DNA of 64,000 bases from contig JALJCQ010000013.1 in assembly GCA_023091665.1 (NCBI GenBank), positions 3,286,001 to 3,350,000 of the forward strand, given 5' to 3'. This document shows, piece after piece, positions 36,012 through 47,538 of the stretch. This DNA is from Pythium myriotylum (Eukaryota; Oomycota; Peronosporomycetes; Pythiales; Pythiaceae). Positions within the stretch are counted from its first letter, which is position 1. The number at the start of each line of letters is the position of its first letter. The notes below the pieces were generated by a model that did no database searches, had not been told where the DNA came from, and worked only from the letters and a program-made list of their open reading frames with translations. The position numbers and the translations under genes are program-made.

Positions 36012-37263
36012 ATGGCGGCTTCCTATAAGCTCACATCTACCGAGAGCCTTCGAGCGTGCGGCATTCTAGAGGAGGCGCTCGAAAAGCTCAATTTTTTGGG
36101 CAGTATCACGCCAGATATCCTCCAGCACCGCGAGGAGCTCTCGGAGATCGTGGGCGAGGAGATCTCGCGGATCATCCAGGAGCAGCGGCAGCTCGAGGCC
36201 AAGTATGAAAAGCTCATCGCGCAGCGCACCGTGCTCAAGGTGTGCTGGGTCATCTCCCCCAGTATCGCTTTGTATGATACCAACTCACCGAGTGGTTGTT
36301 CTTGTGTAGGGATTAGCAAACAAATCCAAGTTCAAAGAGAACCAACGTGAGATCCAGGAAGTGAGTCGGCTTCTGCGGGAGTCCACCAAGAGCCTATGTC
36401 GCAATCTGAAGGAGAACCCGAACTTTGCTGGCAACCTGCTCAAGATCCAGCAAGAGCGGGAAGCGCTCATGGAGCTTTTGTCCCAGACCGCACTCGAGCT
36501 AAAAAAGCACGGCACGTTCGACTCTCTGCTGGCGTTCGTGCAGGATGGGAAGAACGCGCAGGAGAAAGCGCATGAGATTCTGAAGAAAGAGCGTGAGGCA
36601 GTCGAAGAAGTCAAGCGGCTGAGCTCCGAGCTGCAACGAGAAAAGACTGAGCATCAGAAAGAAGTGGCAGACCACCGAAGCACAATCTTACAACTGAAGG
36701 AGCAGCTCCTGACCGTCAAGTCCAAGACCCAGATCGATATCCGTTATGCGCGGAGCGAAGCGAAGGCCAAGAGATCCAGTACAGCGCGAATGTACCATCA
36801 GCTGATCGAAGAGGAAGAAGAAAAGATCAAAGAACTGCAAGCGAAATGCAACATGGAGACGCGCGTCCACGACGAGACCACGTCGTTTTTGAAGGAGCGA
36901 CAGGACCAACTCGCGTCCGAGCTCGCGGAGTGGACGGCCAAGTACCAGCAGGATATCCAGGCCAAGCAGCAACAGCTCCAGCGCCTGCAGAGCCAGAAGG
37001 CCGCCAACTCGCAAAAGCTCGAGATTTTCCAGCGGCGATGGCAAGACGAGATTGTCGCGATCCAGCAAAAGGAAGAAGAGCGCAAGCGCTTGCTGGAGCT
37101 CGAGGCGTTGCGCAAAGAAGAGCTCAAGGCGCAGAACACGGCCGCGCGGATCATTCAGGTGGCCTACCGCCTCTTCCACGCCAAGCAGGAGGAGAAACGC
37201 AAAGCAGAGGAGGCCGGCAAGAAAGGCAAGAAAGGAGCTGCTAAGAAGAAAGGCAAGAAGTAA
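36012..37263 (+). CDS. DRC9: Dynein regulatory complex subunit 9-like (IQCG/DRC9), two exons
   Basis: Exons 36012-36239 and 36310-37263 join in frame into 393 residues (70-nt intron). The protein is almost entirely coiled coil with an IQ motif near the end (AARIIQVAYRLFHAK) and a Lys-rich tail. The block RESTKSLCRNLKENPN followed by FAGNLLKIQ is characteristic of IQCG/DRC9, a subunit of the axonemal nexin-dynein regulatory complex, which binds calmodulin through the IQ motif. It implies a motile flagellum, consistent with zoospores. A 14-codon alternative start at 35988 is possible; I use the ATG in GCCATGG context. Confidence 0.82.
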
Positions 37264-37487
37264 TGGATGATACATGTCGCTGGTTTGACAGATGACTGCG
37301 CAGCCAACTCTTCGTCTCTTGACGTCGTCAACGTCAATGATGATCCTCACGTCGGCAGTTGCCGCTCAGGATGTAGCCATTTTCTCTTAAACACGGTTAC
37401 AATGGATCTGCCGGATAAAAGGGGTACATGTAACCCTCCAAAAGCGTACCCTTCCTTTTATGCCCAGGTGTGGCTCGTCGAGCATCC

Positions 37488-38733
37488 ATGGAGGAGTACT
37501 TTGGCCACAAGTGCGTGACGTCGGACGCGGCCCTGGAGCCCGTAGAGGCCGTTTCCACGTGGGCGGCGTCGAGACGATGCGAGTGCGTGCTCGTGCAAGA
37601 AAACGCGCGCGCGAACGGCGCCTCCCGCGCGGTGCTAGCGGCCGTGGTCGCCATGGTATTCACGCTCGCACTCGGAGAGCTCTTCAAAAGATCACTAAGA
37701 AAAACAATCGCTGCCGTAGACTGCTGCATCCAAGAAGACGCGCCGCGTCGTTCTGTTCTCGCTCGAGGCGCCGCTGGCGTCGTCGTACACAGTGGGAGCC
37801 GGCGAGAAGCTTGTCCCGTTGGATTTCTCGTCGGATTGGTCCTGGCTCGAAGCCAGTCTCGAGGCGCGAGACTCGCCGTTGCTGGACAAGATGCAAGAGA
37901 GGTTGGATAAAGTGCTGCAGTCTGACCTGGGTGTGTCGTCGTCGGCGCCGGCGGCGTCGTCTCGACCGAACGTGGTCGTTCTCGACTCGTTGAATGTGCT
38001 CCTGGAGGTCTATCCACTCGCTCGAGTGTTGACATGGCTGAGGCAATTACGGCGGAATCCGCAGGTCGGATCAGTCATTTTCCGCGTCAACGCGTCGGCT
38101 CTGGGCTCTTTGTCGATGGTGCAGTCGCTCGCTCACGAGGCGACAGTGGTCGTGCAGGTCGAGACCCACTCGTCGCTGCTCGCGTATCCGATCCTGGCCA
38201 AAGAAAGGAGACGAGAGATCCCGAAGAAAATGCATGGTCTAGTCTTGTTACTGCGGAAGAAAAAGGTATGAAGTGGTGCGTCACTGCTGGAAGATGAGTG
38301 GGCTGATCTGGATCGGTTGGGGTGCTAGAATGGCCGAACGAGCGAGAGCGTCGAGTATTTCCACGTCGCAAACGGCCGCATGGAGTTCAGTCCTGACGGC
38401 GAGAACGTTAGTGGAAGTGCAGGCACTCATGCAGCTGAAGCTACAAAGTACACCCCCGCAAAGACTGGCGCCGTGGGCGTGCCTTCTAAACCGTCGGCAG
38501 TCTCAGCTGTTGGGTCGACCACTGGCAGTGGAAAGGCCCTTCCTGTCGGAGCTGACGAAGTAAGCTTCAACCTCTCGATCAGCGCGGAAGAAGAAGTCGC
38601 CAAGCGGAATGTTCAGCTTCCGTACATGCATCAAGGTGGAGGAGCAGGGGAACCAGTCAATAATCTACTCTTCATCGACGAAGACGATCCGGACTGGGAC
38701 GACGATGACCTCGATGACGACTTGGATATCTAG
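37488..38733 (+). CDS. ELP5: Elongator complex subunit 5-like (ELP5), three exons
   Basis: Exons 37488-37655, 37735-38265 and 38329-38733 join in frame into 367 residues (introns 79 and 63 nt). Recognisable parts: LVQENARANGAS, RRVVLFSLEAPL, NVVVLDSLNVLL, SVEYFHVANGRMEFSP completed across intron 2, VSFNLSISAEEEVAK, VQLPYMHQG, and an acidic Asp-rich tail ending DDDLDI. This C-terminal order is typical of ELP5, a member of the RecA-like ELP456 ring that supports tRNA wobble-uridine modification. The RecA-like fold lacks a Walker A, as usual for this ring. The intron 1 donor (GTATTC) is weaker than the others, so residues near 56 may shift. Confidence 0.8.
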
Positions 38734-38972
38734 ACTACACTCTCAACAAGCAGCGTAAAATATCACAATGAAGATCCGCGTGCCAGCGCTGCGGCATCAT
38801 TCGTTCAGATGATCCTCGGTCTATTTTGGAGCCACACGCCGGAGCATATTTTAGCAGGAAGCGGGGTCGGGCTATATTGACCATGTGAAGTAGATGCCGC
38901 CTGGGGGCAAGCTGGTGACTGCGTCTTAGCCGCGCTACTGACCGTCGCCCAGCTATCCCAACCTCATTGGGT

Positions 38973-40510
38973 ATGGCGACGAAAAAGCGTGTGAGCTTCA
39001 GTGAGCCATCTGGCAGCCATCGGTGTCCTGGTGCCGAAGTAGAAGGCGAGAGTGTCGACGAGCAGTCACTCGAAGACTATGAGGATGAACAAAGTGGATA
39101 CCTGAGCTCGTTCCTGGACCCGGGGTTACGTCCGCCGACCATACCTCCTCGGGTCCTTCATTGCAGCGATGGTACACGACACCTAGCAGCTACCTCGCCT
39201 GTGCGCAAGAAAATTTCGGCCCTTCAAGACCGAAGGGTAAACACGATTCTGATCGAGGCGCTGCAACTTGTCGATTGCTCCCAGGAGGAACTCACTGCAA
39301 TCGAAAAGTCGGTGAAGAAGTTGCGCGATGCGATCTACGGCTTCTCGATCCTCGTTGACAAGCAGGTCAACATTATCGGCGCCGAAACTCTGGAAGAGAG
39401 AGGTCGCATCCGTGCTGACATCCAAGATCTCGCAGGAAACCTCAAGCATTCTTACGAGATGTTCGAGGCCACGTGTGATCGTGTTCGCGCTACACTCACG
39501 TGCGGCAAGCAGCAAATCCAATTGCATAAGAAAAGGCTCGGCCCGTCAACTCCTACCAAGACAGCAAAGCCTGGATCCGGGAGTCCGAGATCTCCGTCAA
39601 AAAGATCGCCCGGGAAAGGCAACGGTTCTCCTCCTCGTATTCTACCCATGAATGCACCCCCGACATCCCCGTCCGTCGCAGATGGAGGGATATCTTTTTC
39701 TCCTGCATGTGGGCGAGTACCTCTAATGAGTTTGCTTGAATACCAGCGACCAGATAAAGACGACTCTGGAGTGCCTGTGTTCATGACTTCCGAGTTCTTC
39801 GGCTCGATAATGGGATCTGTTGGGCTTGACGAGAAAGAGTTCCTGGATCTAAAAGATCTTGAGCGGTTTATCCAAGAAATGTTCACGTTTTGCATCGCCA
39901 AGAGCCGTGCACTGACCTTCATGGGCAAAGCATTCCACCGACGGCTCATCCCCACGTATACCCGCGACCTCGTCCGTATGATCGCCCATGAACTTCTACT
40001 TGATACATCTGAGGTAAGCTTCACTACTGGTCAGACCTACACGAGTCTTGACACTGACTTTCGGTGTGGTTATAGATGGGCTTGGTACCTCAGAACACGT
40101 TCTCCGACTATATGTGCGAACCTCCGTTCAGCTTTGATGCGCTTCTCGATCGGCTCTACGTGACCGACGGCAACCACTACACGGGAGAACCCTCTCCCGT
40201 GATGGCCCCCATGGACATCCCTGCGGCAAATCCGTTCTCGGATCATTTCACCCCGAATGGCGGCGTGCTCCACGATGGGAGAATCGTGCAGGCATTGCTC
40301 GTGAACCGGCCCGACCCCGAACAGCTCGAGACTGCGGAGCAGACGCTCGCCATGGCCAAGCTGCTCCACGACCTCGCGACGGCCGAGAGCGAAGCCAAAC
40401 ACGGCAGCCGCCTCTCCATTCGCTCGCAACCGTCAAGAACCAACGAGTTCTCACGGGTTTACCTCGCCGCGTCGAAGGACCTGTTGTCAAAAGAAACAGG
40501 TGTGAATTGA
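38973..40510 (+). CDS. Unknown protein with helical core, two exons
   Basis: Exons 38973-40013 and 40076-40510 (62-nt intron with CTGAC) give 491 residues; the GTAAGC donor and the frame make this join firm. No family recognised. Residues 90-190 are predicted helical/coiled (LQLVDCSQEELTAIEKSVKK), residues 190-235 are Ser/Pro/Lys-rich and probably disordered, and the C-terminal half is folded-looking (ALTFMGKAFHRRLIPTYTR, GLVPQNTFSDYMC). No signal peptide or TM segment. It lies tandem to ELP5 but no functional link is shown. Confidence 0.7.
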
Positions 40511-40779
40511 TACATGTAGCCATGTGTCCATTACCCCGCATGCAAACTTTTCCCCCTTTCGACTACCGAAATATCTGGATAATACTCACGTTTTCAAAGT
40601 TCGAAAATCTCAGATTACGTTACACCTGGGGCGAGTGTTGCACTCCAACTAAAACTACACTTTTCTATTATAATAAGAAATCGGGGATTGTCGTCCAAAT
40701 CATAATTTCACAAGTGTTTTCATCATATCCAACCAATACTGCGTAAACCAGGCGCGATGCAAAAATGGAGAAGGCTAAT

Positions 40780-41904
40780 TTACTCCGACCTCACGGTGGC
40801 CGGGTGGGCGCTGCTGTTCCGTCGGCGCTCGCGGGCGAGCTTCTTGCGTTCCCGGGTCTCTTCTTCGAGGTCGAGCCGGGGTACACTGTACTCACACAGC
40901 GAGACGTAGGACGAGCCTCGCTCGCGGATGGCGCACGGAGCGATGCTCAGGAACGACTGCATGGCGTAGCAGTCCCGCAGATCCGGGTGCTGGTTGGCGG
41001 CCCGGAGGATTTCTTGGAACATCTCACAGCGGTTCTGGAGATGGGATCGGTCGTGTCGTTTCCAGTAGGAGAGGAAGCCGGCGTTGGGCAGCGGCGGCAG
41101 CTGGAACGAGAGGAACCAGGCCTCGTGGAGTTCGTCGACGAGGCTCGTCTCGGCTTGGTTGCTGGTGCTGGCGAGCCCGGTGGAGCGGCCGCTGGACGAG
41201 TTGAAAAAAGTGGGTTTCAGGTCGGGCAGCGACGGGCGGGCGGCAGCAGCAGCGGCGGCGGCGGCTTTCCGTTGCAGGTAGTGTTCTTTCCGTGCCTCGA
41301 GGATGTCCGAGAGGTTGTTGTGGAGGTGCTTGAAGTCGGTGTAGCTTCGTCGGATGGTGTATGTTTGCAGCTGGCTCTCGTTGGCGCGCACGTCGATGTG
41401 GTACATGACTTTCTTCTCGCTGCCGCGGATGGTCCAGCCCGAGACCACGAGGTCGTTCTGCGTGGACGAGGTGGTCGAGGCCGCCGTGGTGGCGCGCGTG
41501 CCCCAGCTCGAGCGCTGGTCCGAGCTGTTTCGGGACCGCGGCGGGTGGTAGAGCTGCCGCAGGCTTGGTGTCTCGGATCCTTCGCTGGTCTGCGTCGCGA
41601 GCGACGGCGGCTTCATCTCCTCGTCCTGGTTGCTTGATCGGTGATACCGCGAGGGGTACGAGGCGCGCGTGGCGCGCAGCTGGGCCGGCTCCGCCAGCGG
41701 CTCGGTGGCCGAGCTCTCCTCGGGCAGTGGGTGGATGCGCTCATTGTGCCAGCCCGACTTGGGGGGCTCGTCGTACTCAAAGTACCAGGACGAGAGGTTC
41801 TCGACGGCGGCTTCGAGCTGCCGCCCGCGCGAGTAAGGGCCATAGGAGGACGAGGACGAGACCGAGCTCACGGCCACGGGAGACCCCCGTGCGTGGGCGT
41901 ACAT
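40780..41904 (-). CDS. PX-domain (phosphoinositide-binding) protein, paralog 1
   Basis: A 374-residue single-exon protein. The N-terminal 130 residues are Ser/Arg/Pro-rich. A PX-like domain begins near residue 145 (VMYHIDVRANESQLQTYTIR, then RSYTDFKHLHNNL); the R-x-Y/F-x-x-F/L pattern is the phosphoinositide-binding part of PX. The domain is interrupted by an Ala run (KAAAAAAAAA) and closes with LPPLPNAGFLSYWKRHDRSH and FQEILRAANQHP. The shared tail RERGSSYVSLCEYSVPRLD also occurs in the second PX gene at 47539-48453 (SQRGSSYVSLQDYSVPVLD). Expected to bind endosomal phosphoinositides; role unknown. Confidence 0.78.
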   Translation of the reverse strand: MYAHARGSPVAVSSVSSSSSYGPYSRGRQLEAAVENLSSWYFEYDEPPKSGWHNERIHPLPEESSATEPLAEPAQLRATRASYPSRYHRSSNQDEEMKPPSLATQTSEGSETPSLRQLYHPPRSRNSSDQRSSWGTRATTAASTTSSTQNDLVVSGWTIRGSEKKVMYHIDVRANESQLQTYTIRRSYTDFKHLHNNLSDILEARKEHYLQRKAAAAAAAAARPSLPDLKPTFFNSSSGRSTGLASTSNQAETSLVDELHEAWFLSFQLPPLPNAGFLSYWKRHDRSHLQNRCEMFQEILRAANQHPDLRDCYAMQSFLSIAPCAIRERGSSYVSLCEYSVPRLDLEEETRERKKLARERRRNSSAHPATVRSE

Positions 41905-43089
41905 AATTCACTGCGTGGGCTTCCGGTTGCTTCGGGGACTGACTGACTGAGTGGGGGAAGAAAGCCGTTGAGAGGAAGACCCGTTCCCTCGGCGCATATC
42001 AAGTCTGGCAGGGCGCGAGCCCCTGCACAAAGGCGGGGGGACTGGCACTCCCTGCGAAACCGAATACCACGCAGCTGAACGGCGCCCGCCTGCCCGTGCA
42101 GGGAGATGGACGCGGGACCTCTTGAACTTGATGCGCTTGCCATCTTGCAAGGGAAAAGCCGCCCGCCCGGGGAGACAAGCCCGCGGCGCAGCTGCACCAC
42201 ACCAAAAAAAAGCGCGGGCGCAAAAAAAGCCAAACTATTGTGCTCTAATAAACGGTTTTTGGCCGGGGCCCCCAGGAAAAAAAAAAAGTGACCGGGGACC
42301 AATCGGAGCGCGTCGCGGCTCCGAGTGACTACCATGGGACACCAGGCAGGCGGTAGTCACTTGACCCGGCCGTGAACGAATGGCCCCTAGAGAGAGAGAG
42401 AGAGAGGATGAGGAGCCACGGCCGTGTTCACGGTCCTCCCCAATCACCGCACGCCGAGGCAGATCTGCCAGCCAATCCGCCCGGGCTGACAGCAGACGCG
42501 TCGACCGTGAACGGACGGACGGCCCGCTGCACCATCTGGTCTTTGTTCCCCGGCCTCGGAGTACCACGCAACTTCAACGTGCTTTTTGTTCCGACCATCG
42601 GCTCTCTTCCCGCGGTTTTTCATTTCAGTTCTTGCCGCCGGGCCCGCAAACCAAAAACGCTCGGCGCTGGAAATCCTTCCAAGGAAGGAAAAAAAGAAAA
42701 AAAAACTCTCTACCGACCAAAAAAAAAAAGATAATGGAACGCAGCTCGGTGGAAGCCTCGCGCGCGGTCGCTCCTCTGGCTAGTAGATGCGCGAGATGCG
42801 GGCGGCCGTTTTACTTTTTTGCAGCGGTTATTTTTTTTTGGTTGTTTGTCGTTTGGTAGAACCGTTTTGTCGAGCAGAAAGCAAAAAAGAGAGTTCACAA
42901 AACAAACGTCGTCGCGGAACCCAGATCATCCAGAAAGCGTAATCCTGCCAAAGTGTTCCGGTCTGTGCGCGAGACTAAGAATACACGACCCTCGGCGCCT
43001 CAAAAAGGGCCTCAGATGGTGCATAAGATATTCTCAGACGCGCCCACCGGAGCTCCTCGCCGGGTCTCCCGGTCGCTTGGACGGTGCCG
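41905..43089. other. Intergenic region with homopolymers, microsatellite and hairpin
   Basis: About 1.2 kb of divergent-promoter DNA. It contains A-runs near 42280, 42690 and 42720, an AG dinucleotide run at about 42389-42406 and an inverted repeat at 42325-42360. The many small frames here are mutually overlapping and low-complexity. Confidence 0.5.
42325..42360. repeat. Perfect 9-bp inverted repeat
   Basis: GTGACTACC at 42325-42333 and its reverse complement GGTAGTCAC at 42352-42360 can form a stem with an 18-base loop. There is no T-run or gene end nearby, so it is not a clear terminator. Confidence 0.5.
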
Positions 43090-44368
43090 ATGACCGCCGA
43101 CGACGCGCGTCGCGAGCAGCTCATGCTGCGCGAGCTGCGCCGCTTCCACCGCGACCACGCGGCGCTCGAGGGCCCGCTCTTGGCGGCGCAGACGCGCAAG
43201 CGCGTCCGCGTGCCGCGCGTCGACGTCGACGAGAACCCGTTCTGCCTCGCGCGCCAGCTCGCGGACGAGCACGAACGAGCCAATTTCAACAAGGTACACA
43301 CGCGGCTCGGATCGCTCTCAGAAGAGGCGACGGCGCGAGACGGGTGGATGACAAAAGGCGCTCTGTCTGTAGAACCCTCGGTTCTACACGCCGACCATCC
43401 GGAGCTCGCCACGCGTGGAGGAGAACCCGCGCAACCACTCGAGTGTGCGTGGTCTTGCAGCAACGTCCGAAGCAGACAGAAGTGGCTCACTTCATCCCCT
43501 TTTGGCTTTCTAGTTTGTCAACCAGGCGGCAGATCTGCTCGCCAGCTCAGGCTTTTCGCCGCGGGCTCGAGCCGAGTTCACGGGCGCCGTGCCCCCCGTG
43601 GCGTATAGGCCCGCCGAGTTCTCGCGACCCAGTGTCGTCACAGTGGATCCGGGCGAGCTGAGGTCGATCCCGAAAGATCACGTGCTGAGTCCGGAGAGGA
43701 ATGCCATCCACGTCACCTCCAGGCACGCGCCGCCGACGCACGTGCACTACGGCTGTCAGCGCACGTCACCGCCGACGTCGTTCGGTCACCGACCCGAGGT
43801 GCGAGCTCTCCCTGGCTTTTGACAGGAGTTGTCGTCTGACGAAGTGACGTAGTCGGCTTCGCGAATGTATGACCCGTTGACCAGCACGGTCCTGCGTGTG
43901 AAGAAACCCACGGCAGTTCGACAGTTGGACCCCGTGAGCAAGACGCCTTCCAAGGCGGGGATGAGCGCACTCGACCTCCAGCAGCTTCTCACGCCGACCA
44001 AGGCGAGCCAGTCTCAGACCAAATCGCCCCCCGAGAGCCCGACGACGTCGAGTCCATCAGCGAGGAGCTCAGGTTCGTCTCCACCAAAACCTATCCGTAG
44101 GAGAGCGAGTGAAGCCGCACGTACGCAGTCGACAGACGAACTGGTAGGTGCATCTAGGTTCATGTAGGATATTGGACACGGTGGGTGGGTGAGGACTCAG
44201 GTCGCTCATGTTGTTGTGTTGTATGCGCAGGAACGAGGCTTCTGGAATGAGACTTTCTACCCACCGAAACCTCGCAAGGACCTTCGCTTTCACGCCCCGA
44301 CAGACCAGACGACAGCCCAATTGATAGACAAATTTCGAAAACTCGCTGTTGGGAAACTACCGGAATGA
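43090..44368 (+). CDS. Unknown protein, four exons
   Basis: Exons 43090-43293, 43514-43798, 43853-44143 and 44231-44368 join in frame (all phase 0) into 305 residues; introns 220, 54 and 87 nt, GT-AG. The joins are forced: every exon runs into a stop if left unspliced. No family recognised. The N-terminus is highly charged (DARREQLMLRELRRFHRDH), the middle is Pro/Ser-rich (SPPESPTTSSPSARSSGSS), and the C-terminus is aromatic and basic (ERGFWNETFYPPKPRKDLRF). There is no signal peptide or TM segment. The 220-nt first intron is far longer than others here, so an extra small exon is possible. Confidence 0.65.
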
Positions 44369-44474
44369 GAAACAGCGGCGGCGTTTCGCATTGCTACTCG
44401 CCAGAGCCAGGGACTGGACGGCGGCTGGGCTGCCATGAGACGAGGACAAAATAGTTGTCTATATCATATTGCTG

Positions 44475-46747
44475 CTAAAAGTCTGGGTCCCATTCACACT
44501 CAAGCCCGGTGTCTTCCTGCTCGTGCCGGAAGTCTTCGAAGTTGGACGTGTCGAAAGCGTCGCGAACCTGAGGAACTATGGGTGGCTTCAACGTCTTTTC
44601 CAGCAGTGCTTCCCACGCAAAGCCGGAGAACCACTTGTGGTTAATGATGTCTTTGATGCCGTGCTTCATGTTCCCGAGCCGTCGTGCTGGGTTCTGACAG
44701 AGTAATTTTTGGACGAGGTCGACACAGGAGCGCCTAATAGACTGACTGTTAGAAATGAGAGACATGTAAAGTTGAGAAGCGAGTCGACGTACCCGAAGAA
44801 CACTGGGAATTTGATGTTTCCCTGGATGATCAAAGCGTAGATCTGCATCGGATCCTGAGCGAAAAATGGAGCCGAGCCCGTGAGCAGCTCGAAGATGAGG
44901 ATGCCGAGCGCCCAGTAGTCTACAGCCTTGTCGTGGCCTTTGTTCAAGATGATCTCTGGAGCCAAGTAGTCAGGGGTACCGCACAGTGTCCAGGTCCGGT
45001 CCGTGACCAGCTTAGCGAGGCCAAAATCGGCGAGCTTGACGTAGCCGTCTCTGTCCAAGAGAATGTTTTCGGGCTTTAGGTCTCGATACGCAATGCTCTT
45101 GGAGTGCATATGTTGAAAAACGAGCACAATACTCGCCATGTAAAACTTGGCCATGGGCTCATCGAAGCGGTCTCTTCGACGTAAGTATGTGAAAAGCTCC
45201 CCTCCGAGCGCCAACTCGAGTAGCAAATAAATATACTTGCTGTCCTTGTACGTGCAAAAGAGCTTGAGTATGAAGGGGTGGTCGAGTGACATCATCACGC
45301 GCTTCTCGTTCAGTACATGCTCCTTGAGATTATTCTCCACGATGCGAGACTTGACCAGACATTTCAACGCGTATGCACTGTTAGTGCCGGCGTGTCGCAC
45401 CAGCTTGACCCTTCCAAAGGCGCCGCGACCGAGCGTCTGGAGGATCTCAAGCTCGTCTTTCATAATCTGCATCGTGTATTTGTAATCCGATGCGTGCTCA
45501 GCGAGCATGAGGCTAGATGCGTTCCGAGTAAACCCGGACCCGCTCCCCATCTTCGGTGGGTTCTCCACTGGTTCACGGTCCATGAGTTCTTCTAGCGTAC
45601 CGAGCATTGCGATGAAGTGTTCTCGGCCGAGCGTGAGGCATTGGACGTGTGTTCTTGCTGTACATGTAGCAGATCGTACCTCGTCCTTCAGCAGCGCCAT
45701 TTCGCCAAAGTGGTCGCCCGCTTTCATGACTCGGATTTGCTTCTCTTGGTTCGTCTCGGGATCGATGTGGGTCACGAGCACTTCGCCCTGCGTGATGATG
45801 TAGAAATGCTCCCCCACTTCTCCCTGCCGAATGATCGACGCGTTGGTTTCGTGCTCTTCCCACTCCATAGCTGCCGCGACTTGCTGCATCTCTTGGTGGG
45901 TCAGCTTGTTGAATATGGATATGTTGTGCAAGACCTGAAGAGCTTTGTGCATGCGAACGAGTTTGTGCGAGGCCACGATCTCGCGGAAAGTGTTTCGTTC
46001 GAGAGCCCATAGCTCGACCTCAGTAACAGCCCGAATTGTTGCTGCTCGCGGCATGTTACACAGCAGAGCAAGCTCGCCAAAGCCCATGCCCGGACCGATA
46101 TAACCGTACCGTATCGGCGTTGGAGAGCCGTTCACAGCCACGAGAATCTCGAGCTGCCCGCTCTCGACTGCGTAGAAATGGTCGCCCTGGTCTCCTTGCT
46201 GGATCACGATCGAACCCGGTTCGACTTTCATGGGGAAGAACGCGTCCAGACAGTCATTCGATTCCGGAGTCGTCTGGCCGGAGAACAGGACGTTGGACTG
46301 CATGATCTTGGCGAGTAGCTCTCTCGAGGCGTCGCCTTTCGGGTACACGACGCGATTCTGTGCCTGGGTCGACATCATCTTCTTCTTGGAGATGACCTCG
46401 GCGCTGACTTCCTCTCGTCGCCCATGGTTCTTGGTACTGCTCAAGCGTCCGACTCCGTCCTCTTCGACCTCGGACTCTTGAACGCTCGCCGACGGCTTTG
46501 CTGAGCCACCGTTAAGCGTCGGCTTCGACGATGGCACGATAGCCTGCGACGGCCGAGGAGCTCTAGCGGGTGGGGGTTTTGCTGGGGTCGTTGTCGTGGG
46601 TGGTCGAGTCACGTTGACGGCGACGTCTGCCGCGCGCGCTTTCTCGGTCTCGTGGAGCCGGTCCTGGAGCGTGCGGATGACCTGCTCCTTGGTCATGAGC
46701 TCTTTCCGGATCCGCTCATACTCGACTTTGGAGACTCCGCCGCCCAT
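44475..46747 (-). CDS. Cyclic-nucleotide-dependent protein kinase (PKG-like AGC kinase), two exons
   Basis: Exons 46747-44793 and 44733-44475 join in frame into 737 residues (59-nt intron with CTAAC). Two cNMP-binding domains (about 165-275 and 285-395) carry the phosphate-binding cassettes FGELALLCNMPRAAT and FGEMALLKDEVRSAT. The kinase domain (about 430-690) has LGRGAFGRVKL, ALKCLVKS, YRDLKPENILLD, DFGLAKLV and GTPDYLAPEI, and the C-tail has the AGC-type FDTSNFEDF. Domain order is that of cGMP-dependent kinase, with both halves in one chain; whether cAMP or cGMP binds cannot be read here. The first ATG in frame gives MGGGVSK, a myristoylation-type N-terminus; the frame reaches 46771 only through a GTG. 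Confidence 0.9.
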
Positions 46748-47538
46748 GCTGCTGCTCCGACAGCCATCCACGGCTCGACGAAGGCTTCAGCAAACTACCG
46801 CCACCAAGAGCACGGCGACTGCACGAGCCACGAGTACGACAAGCCGGCCAGGATGAAGAGAGAGCAGTGGTGTCCGCAGAGCAGCCCTGCCCCCGAAATG
46901 CGTCGAGTGAGTTTCCAGCGCCGACAGATCACCAAGCGCCCATACATTGCGCAAGTGAAGAGCGGCGCCAAAGATAACCTGCGTCGCCTATTCATAGGCG
47001 CCGTGCCTCGCGCGGTCTATACTTCCCGCTAGTCAACAGGCCACTTGGCCGACGCCCCATGCCACTCGCTGCACCCTGCACCACGAACCGCAGACTCGAA
47101 GCGTCGCGTCGCTTCAAGATCGCGGGTCGCGCAGGTTGCGCGAAGGTCGTGGGAGGCGCTTCCCCCTTCCATGGAGTCTCTCCCGCGTTACTTCGCCGGG
47201 CCACCTGGTCGGTTCAGTATGGAAGAACAAGAAGCCCGTGGCGTGAGTGCCGGTGTCGCACTGGCGGGTTCGGTGTCTTTCTCTCCAGAGAAGCCGCTCC
47301 ACTTCGCTCGTGGACCGAAGACTGGCCAGCGGGCGACGGGGAAAGGGTAATGGAGCGCGCCCCGTGCCTGGATGGGCGTGTCAACGCCCGCGCGATTTTT
47401 CGCGACCAGCCCGACTCGCGACTGGCCCCGACTGGCGACCGAGAAGAAGAAGAAGCGCCTTCTGTGTCGTCAATTCCGAACGCGCCGACTGCCGCGAACA
47501 AGACGCGAGGCCGTCGCCGGCGCACACCCGCAAGCACG
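46748..47538. other. Intergenic region, divergent promoters
   Basis: About 790 bases between the leftward kinase and the rightward PX gene 2. The PX frame stays open here back to 47059, but with Arg-rich sequence lacking similarity to its paralog. A GTGAGT ... CTCTCCAG pair (about 47243-47288) could mark a 5'-UTR intron. Confidence 0.35.

Noticed and set aside
42325..42360. Transcription terminator hairpin
   Set aside because: No gene end or T-run at this position, and eukaryotic termination does not need it.
46748..46771. Kinase start at 46771
   Set aside because: The codon there is GTG; the first in-frame ATG is 46747.
47059..47538. Long N-terminal extension of PX gene 2 to 47059 or 47350
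   Set aside because: Arg-rich low-complexity sequence not shared with paralog 1; kept as a possible alternative start only.
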